This document shows positions 6,845-7,783 of a stretch of DNA of 7,783 nt, one piece after another (the stretch's first letter is position 1; every line of letters starts with the position of its first letter). The notes beneath the pieces were generated by a model that saw only the letters and a list, made by a program, of their open reading frames with translations, was not told the origin of the DNA and searched no databases. Location of the stretch: contig PMCE01000322.1 of NCBI GenBank assembly GCA_003154025.1, positions 1 through 7,783 of the forward strand, given 5' to 3'. The stretch is from Syntrophaceae bacterium (lineage in GTDB: Bacteria; Desulfobacterota; SM23-61). The translations under genes were made by a program, and so were the position numbers.

Positions 6845-6856
6845 ACCAGATTCCAG
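6841..6856 (-). promoter_or_regulatory. weak sigma54-like promoter candidate
   Basis: On the minus strand the segment reads CTGGAATCTGGTATGC, with the invariant GG (6854-6853) and GC (6842-6841) separated by ten bases, followed by A. Several other positions of the -24 box differ from consensus. Sigma54 often controls nitrogen and amino acid transport genes, which is the only contextual support. No enhancer site was identified. Confidence 0.2.
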
Positions 6857-7010
6857 ATTTCCCCTGAATTTTTCTTGGACTTTGAAATAATTCTTTATTT
6901 TGCTGGGCCAGGGAAGAAATTGACCGGCCGGGCTGACCAGTAATGGGTCATAGAGAGATCAGGATATTGGACGCTCGACGGATAAGGTTAAGAAGTCGGA
7001 TGCTTACTAG

Positions 7011-7031
7011 CCTGCTCCTTTCTTGAGCAGG
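7011..7031. repeat. perfect 7-bp hairpin downstream of the ferredoxin gene
   Basis: CCTGCTC (7011-7017) and GAGCAGG (7025-7031) form a perfect seven-pair stem with a seven-base loop. On the minus strand the T-run lies before the hairpin, not after it, so it is not a standard intrinsic terminator for the ferredoxin transcript. It could protect the 3' end of that mRNA from decay. Confidence 0.45.
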
Positions 7032-7037
7032 AAGGTC

Positions 7038-7074
7038 AAAAAAAATCAGTGGGATGGGTCGAGCCAGAAATCCC
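7038..7074 (-). terminator. weak candidate terminator for the oxidoreductase-ferredoxin unit
   Basis: On the minus strand GGGAT (7074-7070) can pair with ATCCC (7055-7051) around a 14-base loop, followed by five bases and then eight T residues (7045-7038). It begins seven bases past the ferredoxin stop, the right place for a terminator. The stem is short, so efficiency is doubtful. A stronger hairpin follows at 7031-7011. Confidence 0.3.
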
Positions 7075-7080
7075 CGTGCC

Positions 7081-7398
7081 TCATTCTTCTTTTTCCAGAA
7101 GCATCTGGATGGCCCCCCTGGGGCAGACGGAGGCGCAGATCCCGCATCCCTTGCAATAATCCAGGTCGATCTGGACTTCTCCGGTTTTTTCATTACGGGT
7201 GACGCAGAGCTCGGGGCACAGAAGGGAGCAGAGGTCGCAGGAGTCGCAACCCCTCAGGCTCAGGCAGCGCTGCGCCTCCTGGATGGCCTGTTGGGCGGAG
7301 AGGCCGGGGTCCACGGCCTCCTTTTTCTTATCCTTTCCCTTGGGAACCGGGCTTTTTCTTTTTTTGTGGGGCAGCGGCTTTTCGCACTCCTTGAACAT
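7081..7398 (-). CDS. 2[4Fe-4S] ferredoxin-like protein
   Basis: This is an electron carrier of 105 residues, probably the partner of the GltD-like oxidoreductase just upstream. The N-terminal third is lysine-rich and low in complexity (about 7-27). The segment GLSAQQAIQEAQRC (32-45) resembles the linker that precedes the iron-sulfur region in GltD-like oxidoreductases carrying a fused C-terminal ferredoxin. Two full C-x2-C-x2-C-x3-CP motifs follow: Cys51, 54, 57, 61 and Cys82, 85, 88, 92, the second being YCKGCGICASVCPRGAI, predicting two [4Fe-4S] clusters. There is no signal peptide, so it should be cytoplasmic. Start: the ATG at 7398 has GAGG six bases upstream; a GTG at 7410 directly abuts the previous stop and would add four residues. 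It is in the same reading frame as the upstream gene, separated by one TGA. Confidence 0.85.
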   Translation of the reverse strand: MFKECEKPLPHKKRKSPVPKGKDKKKEAVDPGLSAQQAIQEAQRCLSLRGCDSCDLCSLLCPELCVTRNEKTGEVQIDLDYCKGCGICASVCPRGAIQMLLEKEE

Positions 7399-7410
7399 TC
7401 TTTTCCTCAC

Positions 7411-7783
7411 TCACAAAAGGTAGCGGTGGATCGATTCGGCCGCCTTTTTCCCGGCCTGGATGGCGTCGATAGCCCAGCCCGGGCCGGTGACCACATCCCC
7501 TCCGGCAAAAATTCCCTTCGAGGATGTCGCCCCGGTTTGGGGGTCGACCCGAACCGTACCGTCTTTGTTCAATTCCAGTCCCTTCAGGGATTGGAAGTCG
7601 GTGCGCTGGCCGATGGCGGCGATGAGGGTGTCGGCGGAAACCTGGAACGAAGACCCGGGGACGGGAATCGGCCGCCTCCTCCCGGTTAAGTCGGGCTCCC
7701 CCAGTTTCATGCGTACGCACTCCAGCCCGGCGACGCGGGCGCCCTTCCTGAGGATGCGGGTGGGGCCGGTCAGGAGATGGAGC
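7411..7783 (-). CDS. GltD-like FAD/NAD(P)-dependent oxidoreductase, C-terminal part (partial, cut by window edge)
   Basis: The frame enters from beyond 7783 and ends at a TGA at 7411-7413, giving 123 C-terminal residues. Family features seen in order: the block VAGLECVRMKLGEPD, then GRRRPIPVPGS, DTLIAAIGQRTD, a DGTVRVDP strand, and the FAD-binding GIFAGGDVVTGPG followed by AIDAIQAGKKAAESIHRYL. This matches the glutamate synthase small-subunit-like group of the pyridine nucleotide-disulfide oxidoreductases, which move electrons between NAD(P)H, FAD and iron-sulfur proteins. True GltD of glutamate synthase cannot be told apart from stand-alone relatives, since the N-terminus and any gltB neighbour lie outside the window. 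The following ferredoxin gene begins 12 bases later in the same frame. Confidence 0.85.
   Translation of the reverse strand, partial: LHLLTGPTRILRKGARVAGLECVRMKLGEPDLTGRRRPIPVPGSSFQVSADTLIAAIGQRTDFQSLKGLELNKDGTVRVDPQTGATSSKGIFAGGDVVTGPGWAIDAIQAGKKAAESIHRYLL

Larger units (their letters stand above)
6672..7080. other. intergenic regulatory region upstream of the liv operon
   Basis: These 409 bases lie between the ferredoxin stop and the first livK gene. They contain, on the minus strand, a sigma70-like promoter close to livK, a weak sigma54-like site further up, a possible 46-residue open frame (6704-6844), and hairpins next to the ferredoxin gene. A dyad TGACC-7-GGTCA and a further GGTCA lie around 6920-6955 and could be regulator binding sites. 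A GC-rich patch at about 6795-6830 has small inverted repeats, for example CGGG/CCCG. No known riboswitch pattern is recognisable to me. Confidence 0.55.

Noticed and set aside
7411..7413. TGA between oxidoreductase and ferredoxin as a selenocysteine codon
   Set aside because: No cysteine or selenocysteine is expected in that linker in this family, no obvious SECIS-like hairpin follows, and a ribosome binding site and ATG lie just after the stop.
1..7783. Mobile elements, CRISPR arrays, tRNA or rRNA genes
   Set aside because: No transposase or integrase frame, no direct repeats with spacers of CRISPR size, and no cloverleaf or rRNA-like sequence was seen.

Overview
The window is a bacterial chromosome segment dominated by one complete branched-chain amino acid type (Liv/HAAT family) ABC transporter operon, all on the minus strand. 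Read 5'->3' on that strand the order is livK (copy A, 6671-5418), livK (copy B, 5304-4033), livH, livM, livG, livF, ending at 621. Every component of a working importer is present and looks intact: two periplasmic binding proteins with signal peptides, two permease subunits and two ATPases. Upstream of it, also on the minus strand, are the C-terminal part of a GltD-like FAD/NAD(P)-dependent oxidoreductase (cut by the window edge at 7783) and a 2[4Fe-4S] ferredoxin-like protein. The last 620 bases hold no convincing complete gene.

The organism is most likely a Gram-negative anaerobe of the Desulfobacterota/'Deltaproteobacteria' type. This is inference from the GltD-like protein paired with a two-cluster ferredoxin, from the style of the Liv proteins, and from GC-rich genes separated by AT-rich spacers. 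No rRNA or other marker gene is present to prove it.

Layout: 1-87, possible end of a plus-strand gene (weak); 88-576, AT-rich spacer with an imperfect inverted repeat at 256-297; 577-625, a seven-copy heptad repeat that runs into the livF stop codon; 621-3899, livF, livG, livM and livH, packed with overlaps or very short gaps; 3900-4032, spacer with a terminator-like hairpin; 4033-5304 and 5418-6671, the tandem binding-protein genes; 6672-7080, regulatory spacer with candidate promoters and hairpins; 7081-7398, ferredoxin; 7411-7783, GltD-like oxidoreductase.

How it works together: LivK-type proteins catch substrate in the periplasm and deliver it to the LivH/LivM channel, which LivG/LivF drive with ATP. 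Two related but distinct binding proteins suggest one membrane complex serving two substrates or affinities. The hairpin between the binding-protein genes and livH would fit a higher yield of binding protein than of membrane parts. The oxidoreductase/ferredoxin pair is a separate electron-transfer unit, with a 409-base gap between it and the liv operon.

I see no evidence for a wholly new system. The points most worth a second look are the heptad repeat at the livF stop, the single in-frame TGA separating the oxidoreductase from its ferredoxin domain, and the non-canonical ABC signature motif of LivG.
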